A stretch of DNA of 64,000 bases from Molanna angustata (taxonomy: Eukaryota > Arthropoda > Insecta > Trichoptera > Molannidae): NCBI GenBank assembly GCA_963576475.1, contig OY754972.1, positions 9,941,062 through 10,005,061 of the forward strand, written 5' to 3'. Below are positions 22,530-32,759 of the stretch, in pieces (position 1 is the first letter of the stretch; every line of letters begins with the position of its first letter). Below the pieces are notes generated by a model. That model was not told the origin of the DNA. It saw nothing but the letters and a program-made list of their open reading frames with translations, and did not search any database. The position numbers and the translations under genes are program-made.

Positions 22530-23500
22530 TTACTTGTATTTTAAAACATTTAAATTATGTGTGTACAAATTACCCAATCGTAAAATTAATAAATCTAGAC
22601 AACGATGTTAAATAAATAAATGTATATATTTATTTTTGTATTGATGACAACATATCGAACAACCACAGCTAAAATTCCCAATTCGCTATATCATTTCAAC
22701 ATTATTCATATATCACGGTTAAGCCAGGGCTACCAGCCATAAGTCATTCCCTTGGAATTGCTAAATCATTGGCAACTTTTCATCGCGCCTTCGCTTCGCA
22801 AATTACAATTTTTAATTATGGCAATCCTTAACGAAGTCGCCATGTGACTTGACTTATTCTTAGCCCGAAGAATAAAACGTGGGCAACACCACACGTTCAT
22901 ATTTTTCATGTTCGCGATCGGACCACCCAGACAAAAAAGGGCATTTAATTTGAATTTATCGTGAAACAACAACGAACAATTGAATCGTACTCTTTTACTT
23001 CAGCGTAAAATTTGCTTGTAATATTTCATAAGTTGATGTGCCATTAAATAAAATTAACATTCGAATTTCGAATAACGTCCATGTTTTATTATGATTGTTC
23101 TTTTGCTGCATACATAGGAACCTACCTATGTCTGTTGCAATACAAAATTTAAATATGGAATTCAAGAAAATATATACGATAAATAACCGTTAATTTGAAA
23201 CTGTATTTTTAAATAATTACTTACATTATTTTTATGACTATTCTTCTTCTTCTTCGTCGTTCGTCCGATAGGAATTTTTGTGTGATTTTTCCATATCTTT
23301 CATGGTCGACCCCGAACTTTCATGACCAAAGTAACTAAAGACCATATTATGTTAAAACCACCAAATACACTATGAAGTTCCGAGTTAGTAGGAGTGACAA
23401 TCGCGTGCTAATGAAAATGACCTGATTCAAATGATCGGAAACCCGAAATTTGTTGATTTTTTTGCATTTTCGAAACAAACCAAGGGAGCAAGTCTGGTCA
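22530..23500. other. Mostly unassigned; LINE tail remnant
   Basis: At 23240-23330 a TTCTTCTTCTTCTTCGTCGT run followed by CGTCCGATAGGAATTTTT looks like a decayed minus-strand LINE tail. Nothing else was recognised. Confidence 0.35.
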
Positions 23501-23504
23501 GTTC

Positions 23505-23612
23505 TATAATATCTTAAGATGTTATAGAACTCCACAAGATAATTATAGCTATTCATAATATGGGTAAACATGGATGGCTTTGATTCCGCCTATTGTCCAG
23601 ACTTGCCGCCCT
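23505..23612. mobile_element. Family J fragment (hairpin MITE)
   Basis: ATATCTTAAGATGTTATAGA plus ACTCCACAAGATAATTATAG and then TTTGATTCCGCCTATTGTCC plus AGACTTGCC match the complete copy at 63238-63362, with extra bases between. Confidence 0.55.
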
Positions 23613-23614
23613 GA

Positions 23615-24155
23615 ATCGAAATGAAAAAACTCGAACTTTCACTTTGATTTTATGCACTCATTAAGAAATAAGAAGATTTTTTTCTCTAAGTCGACGTATA
23701 GTTTTGGAGTATTTAAAAAAAATTGCTAAAGATGATATTTTTAATCATTTTCCTGGGAAAATTAATGCTAAATTTTAAAAATGTGTAACGCATATTCAGT
23801 AAAGAAATATTGAAAATGCTTGTAGTTTTCTATTTTTATATAAGTTTTCTATTTTATATATTTAAGGAATTTCATTTGAAAATATTACATTGCTCGCTTC
23901 ATTCACGTCCATGCATCGTCTCATACACGTGTTTCTGTTATTATTACTTTTAACGTCTCCATTTTTCAAGATTCTATTAATGTGATAGTGCCAACTTATC
24001 CTTGACCGACCTCTACTTTCGTTCCTCTTTTATCAGCCTCGTACCTTTACGTAATATAAAGAAGTCATCTTGTCCTCGAAAAAAATTATTATTATGGTTT
24101 AATCGCATTTACTGCAAAAAGTTATTGAAGGAAACCATGCTGAGTGCAATTTCAT
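23615..24155. other. AT-rich stretch, nothing recognised
   Basis: No exon-like frame or shared repeat seen. Confidence 0.4.
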
Positions 24156-24159
24156 TATA

Positions 24160-24719
24160 CAGGGTGTCTCAAAACAGAGTTTATATTTAGTGGATCAATT
24201 AAAAAAAACTGTGTATCGAAAGAATGTTTATTAGATAATTATTAAAGTACACAATTTGGGAATTTATTTCTTAAAAATAATATCGTCCAAATGTAGACCC
24301 TCGCGTTCGCAGCACTCATTTAATCGAACAGTAAAATTACTTATGACGGCTCGGCTGGTGGACTCAGTGATGGCTACCATTTCGTGACGGATATTTTCTT
24401 TCAAATGCGCCAGAGAAGTCGGTTTACTGGCGTAAACTTAAGATTTTAGATAACCTCATTGGAAAAAGTCCATAGGGGTTAATTCAGGACTGCGTGGAGG
24501 CCAATTTATGTCACCTCTCCTGGAGATCAATTTGCCTGGGAAAATTTCACGAACTCGTGGCAGAGATGTATTGGACGTATGTGACGTTGCTCCGTCCTGC
24601 TGGAACCATGTTCTTTGTTTATAGCCAGGAAAGTTTTGCAGTTCAGGCACCAAGAATTCGTCTAACATCTCCACATAACGATCTGAATACAAATATAAAA
24701 TTTCTTTTGAGACACCTTG
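24160..24719 (-). mobile_element. Deletion derivative of a DD41D mariner-like transposon
   Basis: Terminal inverted repeats CAGGGTGTCTCAAAA (left) and CAAGGTGTCTCAAAA (right, inverted) are bounded by TA on both sides, the target duplication of the Tc1/mariner superfamily. Inside, on the minus strand, the C-terminal half of a transposase reads TWFQQDGATSHTSN, then ISRRGDINWPPRSPELTPMD and FF, with 41 residues between the second and third catalytic Asp. It continues to HLDDIIFKK and a stop. The N-terminal DNA-binding part and first catalytic Asp are deleted, joining the right terminus directly to YLYSDRY. Two stops (after DFFQ and after GYLKS) also break the frame. The DD41D spacing is that described for rosa-like elements; this link is inferred from spacing only. 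Confidence 0.85.
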
Positions 24720-24914
24720 TATATACACTTACATTTAATTCGCGATTCAATTCGAAACGATTATAAAAAAAAATCATGTTTTTGTTGAATTCTACAAACG
24801 AATATATTTATTTATTGAATTTATGTACAAACATCACCTACAAAAAGATCGATTTTTTTGCCTCGATGTAATCTCTTTCAACCAACCAAATATATATAAT
24901 AATTGTTCTTCCTT

Positions 24915-25105
24915 ACCTACTTTTTAGGTCTGTTAAAGTCCTGCGTCAGCTTCCTGCCTGCCACGTGGATTGCCATATGTCCTTCCATCTCTTGGGAGGA
25001 CGTCCTGCAGATCTAATTTCCTGGGGAACACTATCCCTGGCCACTTGACGGTTCTTGAGTCTGTCACTCACGACACGTGTTCGTTCCAGAACCTTCTTCT
25101 CTTAC
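24915..25105 (-). pseudogene. RTE-like LINE 3' end, inverted
   Basis: The plus strand reads CCATCTCTTGGGAGGACGTC, CTGGGGAACACTATCCCTGG, CCACTTGACGG and GTTCGTTCCAGAACCTTCTT, the reverse complement of the C-terminal region at 5650-5820. The frame is broken. Confidence 0.6.
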
Positions 25106-25169
25106 AATATCCACAACTACACACAGCCTTCGACTATTACAATATTACAACTACTTTTATTGACAAACT

Positions 25170-25625
25170 TTTTTAACATCTCAATAGAGACGAAGTTAGG
25201 ATATTGTAGAAGAATGTAATTTTTGTATCAATGTAATTTTTGAAAGTTCTATATATTTGAATAGTGTGTAAGAATTCACCTGAAAATAAGGAACTATATC
25301 TACTATTGCCATCTATGAAGTAACGGAAAAGCCTTTCTTGTAACGCCATCTATTGAGAAATTATTTTATTTGTAAACAATGATAGCAACAGTCCTTATAA
25401 ATGAGATGACGGTGTTTCTGATAAGGGAACTCAATAAGAAGGCATAATTGGTGAACGTTGCACAAGCGCATAAAGTGATCACGTAAACCAGCCGATGACA
25501 GGTCGGAAGCCCTGTAGGTGTATCAAGTTCCTGGTTCTTCTACAAGATCCCAACTTCGTCTTTATTGAGATGTTAAAAAAGTTTACCAATGTTTGCGTAT
25601 ATTATGCAATTAAAAAAATATTCAA
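25170..25625. mobile_element. Foldback element, family F, copy 2
   Basis: The left end AAACTTTTTTAACATCTCAA plus TAGAGACGAAGTT is mirrored at the right by CTTCGTCTTTATTGAGATGT plus TAAAAAAGTTT. It contains GCCATCTATGAAGTAACGG, AAGGGAACTCAATAAGAAGG and GCACAAGCGCATAAAGTGAT, which are shared with copies at 27930 and 59940 but absent from 14325, so there are at least two subfamilies. Confidence 0.8.
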
Positions 25626-25629
25626 ATTA

Positions 25630-26100
25630 CAAATATTGTCTAAAAATAATTAATACAGAAACTCTATTATATATTTATCTTTTTGGTATACATAAAATAC
25701 AATAAAAATATTACACACTTGCGGGCTCATTGCCTTTAATAATAATTTATTATAAAGCTGGCTTACTTATATAGCCCCGATTTTGTGAATCCACCTCAAG
25801 GGCACTTTACAATTACAACTAATATATGAGTTTTAAAATATTTAGACAGTATTTTCTAACCATCTAGATACAAAATTCATCATCGTCATTGTTGTTACAG
25901 CCCTATGTGGGCCCTGGGCTCGTCAGATACAAAACTCAACTTGTATATGTAGATAGCCACCAAACTTCTTGAGCATTTTTGCCGTGGAGGGAGACGGTTT
26001 GCACATATACCAACCAAGAAAAAATACACATATTTGCGATCTCGCACCCATGTCATGGGTTAATGTTGTATTACGATAACAATAACTAATATACCTATAT
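25630..26100. other. Unassigned
   Basis: No recognised feature. Confidence 0.35.
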
Positions 26101-26104
26101 ATTT

Positions 26105-26280
26105 TATTTAATAAAAATGAAAATGCCCTTGTTAAATAAGAACATATACCTACCTACATTCCCTAAACTAAGTATAAATGCTTGTGCTATAGATGAACGA
26201 AATCGGTCGAGGCAGGATTCGAACTCGCGACCATTGGATTACTAGCCCAGCGCACTAACCGCTCTGCCATCGACACATCA
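26105..26280 (-). mobile_element. SINE family A, inverted copy
   Basis: Plus strand: CCCTTGTTAAATAAGAACAT, then GAACGAAATCGGTCGAGGCA, GGATTCGAACTCGCGACCAT and GGATTACTAGCCCAGCGCAC. The anticodon loop is changed to CTAGTAA, still AGT. Confidence 0.85.
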
Positions 26281-26324
26281 TAAGTAGGTACATTTTTTTA
26301 TTTTTGAACGATATATCTTTTGCA

Positions 26325-26530
26325 TCCTTTAATTCCGCCGTAGGTGAGCCGTTTGGTTTAAGTGCTGTCGTCCCAGGTTTGATTCCCAGCAGAGGAGAAA
26401 TTTATCTTAATTTATTTTTCACGCAAACTTTGCTTCTCGGTACCGGAAAACCCTCGTCAATTGGAAGAAATTGCCATCTGGCAATTATCTCGCCACTTAC
26501 ACAGAGTGCAAGGAAGTTTTGAGATATATA
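26325..26530 (+). mobile_element. SINE family C (head to core)
   Basis: Starts with a tRNA-like head (GCCGTAGGTGAGCCGTTTGG, B box CAGGTTTGATTCCCAGCAGA). The body GGAGAAATTTATCTTAATTT follows, then the core TTGGAAGAAATTGCCATCTG and CTCGCCACTT, ending GTGCAAGGAAGTTTT. With 42718 and 50248 it defines the family. Confidence 0.8.
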
Positions 26531-26534
26531 AATA

Positions 26535-26875
26535 AAGAAACAAAAACAGATTGAAAACATTGTAAAACTGCGTCTGCATCGAGAACCGAACCCATACCCT
26601 TAGGATTCAAGAATCATATATAACTTTTAGAACATGCATACCTACATACATACATACATACCATTTTTTATTTTTTAATTGAAAAATATTAAAACATAAG
26701 ATACTACAAAAAGAAAATAATGATTCTGAGTCACGCCAAGTCTAATTTCTAGACTTGTCGGCGTGTTCTCAAGACAAAATCTATGTATATTTTAAAAATA
26801 ACAAACAACATTACAGTAAAAAGAGACATACAAATGTCACACAAAGATGATCTCCCAAATGGCATATTCCAATAA
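26535..26875. other. Unassigned
   Basis: CATACCTACATACATACATA microsatellite near 26640; nothing else. Confidence 0.4.
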
Positions 26876-26879
26876 CATA

Positions 26880-27135
26880 AAACTTAATGGCATATTCCAC
26901 AATTTGGGAAACCAGCGGCAGGCGTGCGGGTGTGCATTGTCCTATAAAAGGAAGTACGACACGTGCGTGTATCACCACACTCCAGTCTCGTCTATGTGGT
27001 GAATCTCATTACTGAACTATGTGAGATGTAATTTTGCCTCTTGTTTTTCAATTACCCGGCTCTTGCGAGACACTCGAAAACGATGATACCTAACAGAAAA
27101 GAGTGGAAGCACCATTCAAAATCGGTGCCTCAGAA
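26880..27135 (-). repeat. Repeat family K, copy 2
   Basis: GGCATATTCCACAATTTGGG, AACCAGCGGCAGGCGTGCGG, CTCCAGTCTCGTCTATGTGG and CGGCTCTTGCGAGACACTCG match 18290-18605, with an internal deletion of about 35 bp after GTCTCGTCT. Confidence 0.7.
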
Positions 27136-27154
27136 TTAATTTAAATAACGCGTT

Positions 27155-27205
27155 CGGCTCTCTCTACCTATTCCGTAAGGTGCACGACGTGATGGTATGT
27201 CCATA
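27155..27205 (+). repeat. Repeat I, copy 1
   Basis: CGCGTTCGGCTCTCTCTACC ... ACGACGTGATGGTATGT. About 55 bp, shared with 39318, 43445 and 48435. Confidence 0.45.
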
Positions 27206-27209
27206 TATA

Positions 27210-27925
27210 CGTCTAGATAAATAACATGAAATTATATTCATAGCACGCGCTATATTATAACGTTTATTTTGTATCCACTAATATGTTGGCGCTAGCTTTT
27301 AACACTAGCAGGGTATAGAATGAGTTTTTTTCATTTGAATGTTTAAAAATCGAATGTGTTTCTAAATACCAATCAGAGAGCGGGGTGCAAAATGCACGTG
27401 AGAATTTAAATGTCTGTCATTGGCTCGTGGTAACGTTCATTTTAAACTAGTTTATTAAGTAATTATTTATAATTTATGAAAGGTTTGTTCAGAAAGATAG
27501 TCCGACGTATAAAAATAATTAAATCTAAATCAAGTAATACATTGTTTTAATCGAGCCACGTAATAAAACACAAATAAGATTACAATTCCGGAATTTAATA
27601 TCACCAGAAATTATTATATAAAGCAATTGATATAATTATATTTTACATATTAAGTAATATAGGTAGGTACCTACCTATATTACTTAATTATAAGTATATA
27701 AAATATTTATAAAACAATATGTCCAATTCTGATTCGTTTCACAGTACGAAAACGTCTATAACCAACGGGCGACTAGTGTAAAAGGATTTAATCCGCTCGG
27801 TGTGACGTAATAGAGTCCCGTATAAATGCAGCCAACTTTTGACATTTCTCATGTACTAAATTCAGACGGATAAATTTAAACGAATCAGAATAGGACATAA
27901 TATAATATATTAAAAATGTTATAAA
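27210..27925. other. Unassigned except a perfect palindrome
   Basis: Apart from the palindrome at 27649-27688, nothing was recognised. The stretch 27770-27830 is somewhat GC-richer (CGACTAGTGTAAAAGGATTT). Confidence 0.35.
27649..27688. repeat. 40-bp perfect palindrome
   Basis: ATTAAGTAATATAGGTAGGT is followed directly by its exact reverse complement. The centre is the AGGTAGGTACCTACCT word that is frequent in this DNA. Confidence 0.95.
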
Positions 27926-27929
27926 AAAC

Positions 27930-28215
27930 AATTTCTCAATAGATGACATAATTGTTTATTCGTCACTTGACAGATGGCGATGGTGTTTTAGCTTATTTTC
28001 AAACTAAAAGATTTTCATGATAAACATATATAGAACTTTCAAAAAATTTAATTGACAGGGAACTCAATGAGAAGGCATAATTGGTGAAGGTTGCGCAAGC
28101 GCATAAAGTTATCGTATAAACCTGCCGATGACGGGTCGTAACCGCTGTAGTTGTCGCTGTAGTTTTCGTCTTCGTCTCTATTGAGTTGACTTCGTCTCTA
28201 TTGAGATGATAAAAA
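27930..28215. mobile_element. Family F, partial copy 3
   Basis: Contains GACAGATGGCGATGGTGTTT, GGGAACTCAATGAGAAGGCA and GCGCAAGCGCATAAAGTTAT. It ends with a duplicated ACTTCGTCTCTATTGAG terminus (28170-28205), suggesting replication slippage or double insertion at the end. Confidence 0.7.
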
Positions 28216-28424
28216 AATGTCATAAAATATAAAAAATATATATCTATTACACATTTTTCCACATGAATAATATACTTTAAGTCAATCGTTTTAAGAGGAA
28301 AAAATGTCAGAAGAATTGAAACTACCTATATAATAACTCGATAATTCCTAGATACCTCGGCTAAAATATTCGGTCGTAATAAATCGAATATGTATAAAAA
28401 TAATCCATGTTTTTTTTTGTCAAT

Positions 28425-28545
28425 TTAAAAAATGGATTTTCAATGGAAGACCACCAAAGAGATGAAAGGAGAACTGGACACTGGACATCCTCGTCCCAGG
28501 ACCTGTAGAAACAGATCATAGATCTACAAAAAAGAGGAAGAAGAA
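28425..28545 (+). pseudogene. Short RTE-like LINE 3' end
   Basis: GRPPKR-type wording (GGAAGACCACCAAAGAGATG) then a GAA tail AAAAAGAGGAAGAAGAAG. It is a 5'-truncated insertion of about 110 bp, similar in its first part to the GRSP/GRPP region of the RTE copies. Confidence 0.5.
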
Positions 28546-28754
28546 GTATTTTCAATTTACCGGTTTTTACAAGGGTTCTATGAAGAATTATCGGTTAATT
28601 CAATAAAAAATAAAAATAATATAAATATTTTAATAAGCGGGTATTGCTCCTTTGATACTTCACTCTAAAAAATCTCTCGTCTCGACTTTCGACAGCTTCT
28701 GTTTTTCGATTATGGCCGCGAGAGCGTGCGGTCATCTGACGATTTGTTTTTTTA

Positions 28755-28768
28755 GTTGCTATGGAAAC
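28755..28768 (+). promoter_or_regulatory. X-box-like RFX site (candidate)
   Basis: GTTGCTATGGAAAC fits the X-box consensus RYYNYYATRRNRAC at every position. RFX/DAF-19 factors bind such boxes close upstream of ciliary genes. Forty bases downstream lies AAGATGGCC, a strong start context. A chance match is possible in a 64-kb window. Confidence 0.35.
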
Positions 28769-28926
28769 TGATCACGTTCCAAATTCGAATTGTAATCGAC
28801 CAAGATGGCCGGTTGCCTATTATTTCTTATTGTGTCTATTGTGTTCCTCTATAGAGCCCCGTCTATTAATAAAAATACAATATAAAGGTGTCCATTTTAC
28901 GATGAAACAAAAGAACTTGGGAAAGG
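28762..28926 (+). CDS. Candidate first exon, unrecognised membrane or secreted protein
   Basis: Two overlapping frames are possible. One starts at the ATG inside the X-box-like site (28762) and reads METDHV, then a hydrophobic stretch WPVAYYFLLCLLCS and a basic segment to NLGK. It is followed by a splice-donor-like AAG|GTATTT at 28926/28927. The other starts at 28805 in the context AAGATGGCC and reads MAGCLLFLIVSIVFLYR but stops after 26 codons. The local GC-rich, CpG-containing sequence upstream (28680-28735) fits a promoter. No downstream exon was identified, and I do not recognise the protein. It could be chance. Confidence 0.25.
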
Positions 28927-28984
28927 TATTTTTTTTTTCATTTGTAACATTTTGATCCGTGGTAATTATGTTTAATTAAAAATT

Positions 28985-29405
28985 CTCCCGTGCAACGGAA
29001 ATTTCGATACAGTCATTCTTAATACACTTTTTTTTTATCAAAACGCTGAAAGAAACACATTTTTTTTCAAAAAAGGATGACAATCCCTGAATGCATTTTT
29101 ATGATGCCTATTTCTATTATTATAATGACAAAATACTATTATGACAAAATAAAATGAAATCTTTTTTTTTCCGGAACGTGAGAGCAAAAAATGAGAGAGG
29201 AAATTCAATAGAAAACTAAAGTAATTAAATGTACTTTTCACATATTATCAGATATTTAGGTACACATGAAATCGATTGGAATTATAATTTGGTCTCTAGA
29301 GAGAGCCCTAAATTTCACAGTTACGCCATACACACAAAAACATCATGACAAAACTGATCGTAGGTATGCAATCTCTTGATTTATAATACCTATACATAAC
29401 ATCTA
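28985..29405. other. Unassigned
   Basis: T/A runs and no repeat relation. Confidence 0.35.
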
Positions 29406-29409
29406 TATA

Positions 29410-29625
29410 TATTTCATAATGTACCCAGCGACAGGTGTGCGGTTGAGCATTACTCTACAAAAGTAAGTGTGACACAAGCGTGTATGCCCACACACCAATC
29501 TCGTCTCACCTAAAGAGGCAATATTCAGAATGGATGGTGAATCTCATTGCTGAATTTTGTGAGATGTTATTGTTGCCTGTTGTATTTTCGATTACAAAAG
29601 AAGAAGCACTGTTCTAAGCCGGTGC
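29410..29625 (-). repeat. Repeat family K, copy 3
   Basis: GTACCCAGCGACAGGTGTGC, CACACACCAATCTCGTCTCA, GGTGAATCTCATTGCTGAAT and CTAAGCCGGTGCCTTG. The 3' end with the TGAA tail is missing. Confidence 0.7.
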
Positions 29626-29629
29626 CTTG

Positions 29630-30205
29630 TAATAATAAAAAAAAATCGTGAATTCAACTCTTCCATAGTAGTAAAGAGTAAAAATTATTATTACCTACTG
29701 CTCTCCCCATAAGGGATAAAATGATGGTGTTTAAGTAACAAACTCAAATTTTTATCAATATGTGGTTAGAAATGTAAAGTGTTAAAAAGGGTAGATTCGC
29801 GCAAAATGAATACGGTCGATAAATAGTTATATATTTAAATTTGGACATATCTTGTTGGCCACAGCGAAAATGGATAATATCCCTCCAACAAGGTGCGTCG
29901 TAAAAAGTTTCCAAGGAATGGGAGCAATATAAACACATCCTTAAAGCTGAGGTCACCAAGCTCCAGCCCCAACGCCCCCAATCCAAACTCGAGGTTTGCT
30001 CAAACTAAAAAAATGACAAACAATGATGACAAGAATAAAAGTTATAGAAAAAAAAACACATAACATACATAATTACGTATATTTCGTAGATTCGTTCCTT
30101 GGATTAAGGAAATTATTCAATTTTTAATAAAATAAACATACAATTTTGACAGAAATAAAAGTTATGGAAAATACATTTCATAAATGAATAAATAAAATAA
30201 TAGCT
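29630..30205. other. Unassigned
   Basis: No repeat relation or exon signal identified. Confidence 0.35.
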
Positions 30206-30209
30206 ATAT

Positions 30210-30704
30210 AATACCCCCTATTCAGTAACTATTGTAACTAAAATAAGAGCATACTAAAATTGTGGATTTTAGATTTACGGTCTTATTTCCGCGTTATAAA
30301 ATATAATAATAATAATAATAATAATAATGAACACTTCCTTGCACCCTGCGCAAGTGGCGAGTTTATTGCCATATGGCAATGTCTTCCAACTAACCAGTGT
30401 TTCCCAACATGGACTAAATGGAATAGGAACGTACCTATATTGGCCGGAACTTTCTTAAAAAGTTACTGAATCAGACGTATTTTGAATACTAAGGAAAATG
30501 ATAAAAATTTCATAATTTTCATAATAATTCATAATACGTCTAATTCAGTAACTTTTTAAGGACGTTCCGGCCAATATAGATACGTTCTTATTCAATTTAG
30601 TCCAAGTTGATATTTTATAACGCTGAAATAAGACCATAAATCTAAAATCTACAATTTTAGAACGTTCCTAATTTAGTTACAATAGTTAATGAATACAGGG
30701 TATT
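30210..30704. mobile_element. Inverted-repeat element G, with nested SINE
   Basis: The left arm (AATACCCCCTATTCAGTAAC, GGATTTTAGATTTACGGTCT, TATTGGCCGGAAC, AAAAAGTTACTGAATCAGAC) is mirrored by the right arm over roughly 180 bp, at about 90% identity by eye, around a 40-bp centre. The left arm is interrupted between ATAAAATAT and CCAACATGGAC by a family C SINE (30302-30405). The uninterrupted right arm shows the original sequence, which fixes the order of events. No coding capacity. Confidence 0.85.
30302..30405 (-). mobile_element. SINE family C nested in element G
   Basis: The (TAA)n run at 30306-30330 is the inverted 3' tail. CTTCCTTGCACCCTGCGCAA, GTGGCGAGTTTATTGCCATA and TGGCAATGTCTTCCAACTAA follow. 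It is 5'-truncated at ACCAGTGTTT. Confidence 0.8.
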
Positions 30705-30886
30705 GTTGGCCATTGGTTAAGAGAATTCAAAATGAAGTTTTAACAAAAGCAACTGAGACACGCGGGTATAAATAAAATGAGAATATTGTTTTGTCTTCTC
30801 TATTTAATATCATAGTATCAGTATTTCTTTGTGTTTTTGACTACATATTCAAATAACTTAGGTTGAAAATTTAAAAATTGATTTGG

Positions 30887-31190
30887 CTGTGGGGCACCGG
30901 CTTAGAATAGTGCTTCCACTCTTTTATATTATCATCGTTTTTGGGTAAGAGCCGGGAAATATATAATACATACATAGGTAAAATTTTTAAACATCCCACA
31001 TAGTTCAGAAATGAGGCTCACCACAGTCACCACCCATTCTGAATGTTGCCTTTCTAGGTAAGACGAGATTTGCATATGTGCATGTGTCGTGCTTCCTTTT
31101 ATCAAGTCATGCATACCCACACACTTGTCGCTGGCTACCCGACATTGTGGGATATGCAGTGGTAGTATGGTATGAATGAATGAACGAAAA
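30887..31190 (+). repeat. Repeat family K, copy 4 (forward)
   Basis: GGCACCGGCTTAGAATAGTG starts the element, then CACATAGTTCAGAAATGAGG, GTAAGACGAG and ACATTGTGGGATATGCAGTG. It ends GGTATGAATGAATGAACG, the (TGAA)n tail in the forward direction. Confidence 0.75.
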
Positions 31191-31194
31191 TTTA

Positions 31195-31850
31195 AAATTT
31201 ATATGAACATCATTTATCTTAAGCAGATGGAATTATCAAAATCATTTTCTAGGAATAAACGATTTCTTTTGATCAACCAATAGGATATTCTTATTTTTTT
31301 ATATTTTATTAAAAAAAATCGAAATAGACGTAGTTCGATTGGTATACATACAGTATGATACAAAAAAAAATATGAATATGTTATTTCACCTAAGCAATAT
31401 TTTTTTTAGTTTTTAAAACTCCTTTCCAATATGTGATGCTTATAAACCAATGATATGCCAACTGTTGGATCTCTTGAGGCCGATAGCTTTTCTGGGCTGA
31501 AATCACCAGTTATTTGAAAAAAAGGTCATTTGACAAAAAAAATGCAACTTGCATACGTTGCAAGGGAACATCTATAAATGAATATTTTCATAGAGCAGAT
31601 CTAATCAAAATCTAATCGATAAAAGTTAATTTATTTTATAGTTTGACTCTTCAAAAGGAACGATATTTGATTTTTGATGTGCCATACACACAACAAGAAA
31701 ATCAACAAAACAAAACTCATAGAATGTAATACACCCAAGATGATGCCTGTTGAGAACTCGACGTAAAAAAAATATATAATTGCGAGATAGGATGACAATG
31801 TAGTTTGTAGTGGATTTAAAATATTTTTAATATTGCAAAGTTAAAAATTA
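31195..31850. other. Unassigned
   Basis: AT-rich, nothing recognised before the tandem array. Confidence 0.35.
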
Positions 31851-31854
31851 AAAT

Positions 31855-32755
31855 TAAAGATCTTAACTCTCGAGGATGAATTAGTAGTGGAATAAATATT
31901 TTAAAAATTGCGAGATCGTAGCTCACTGGAATAACTTAGTAGTGGAGTAAAAGTATGTTTAAAATTGCGACATCGTAGTTCACTAGGATAATTTAGTAGT
32001 GGAGTAAAAGTATATGTTTAAAATTGCAAGATCTTAACTCTCTAAGATGACTTAGTAGTGTAGTAAATATGTTTATAATTGCAAGATCTTAACTCTCTAT
32101 GATGACATAGTAGTTTAGTAAATATTTTTAAAATTGCGACATCGTAGCTCACTAGGATAATTTAATAGTGGAGTAAAAGTATATGTTAAAATTGCGAGAT
32201 CTTACCTTTCCAGGAAGACTTATTGGTGTAGTAAATATGTTTACAATTGCAAGATCTTAACTCTCTAAGATGACTTAGTAGTGGAGAAAAATGTTATAAA
32301 AATTGAGAGATGGTAGCTCACTAGGATAACTTAGTAGTGGAGTAAAAGTATGTTTAAAATTGCGAGATCGTAGCTCACTAGGATAACTTATTAGTGTAGT
32401 AAATATGTTTATGATTGCAAGATCTTAACTCTCTAGGATGACATAGTAGTGGAGTAAATATTTATAAAATTGCGAGATTGTAGCTCACTAGGATAACTTA
32501 GTAGTGGAGTAAAAATATGTTTAAAATTGTGAGATCGTAGCTCACTAGGATAACTTAGTAGTGGAGTAAAAGTATATGTTTAAAATTGCGAGATCTTGCC
32601 TTTCTAGGATGACTTATTGCTGTAGTAAATATGTTAATAATTGCAAGATATTAACTCCCTAGGATGACTAGAGTAATAAATATGTTTGAAATTGCGAGAT
32701 AATCCATCAGGATGACTTAGTTAGTGAATTCCTAGGATCATTCGTAGTGGAGTAG
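31855..32755. repeat. Minisatellite of about 57-60 bp units, derived from element E terminus
   Basis: About 15-16 units of AAAATTGCGAGATCGTAGCT plus CACTAGGATAACTTAGTAGT plus GGAGTAAAAGTATGTTT. Three variant classes alternate: GTAGCTCAC/ATAAC, CTTAACTCTCT/GATGAC and CTTACCTTTC. The unit aligns with the right end of element E (AAAAATTGCGAAATCATAAC, TCCCCAC, TTAGTGAGGAGTAAAAATAT). No open frame. Confidence 0.85.
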
Positions 32756-32759
32756 ATAT

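Noticed and set aside
31855..32755. CRISPR-like repeat/spacer pattern
   Set aside because: The whole 57-60 bp unit is conserved, so there are no spacers.
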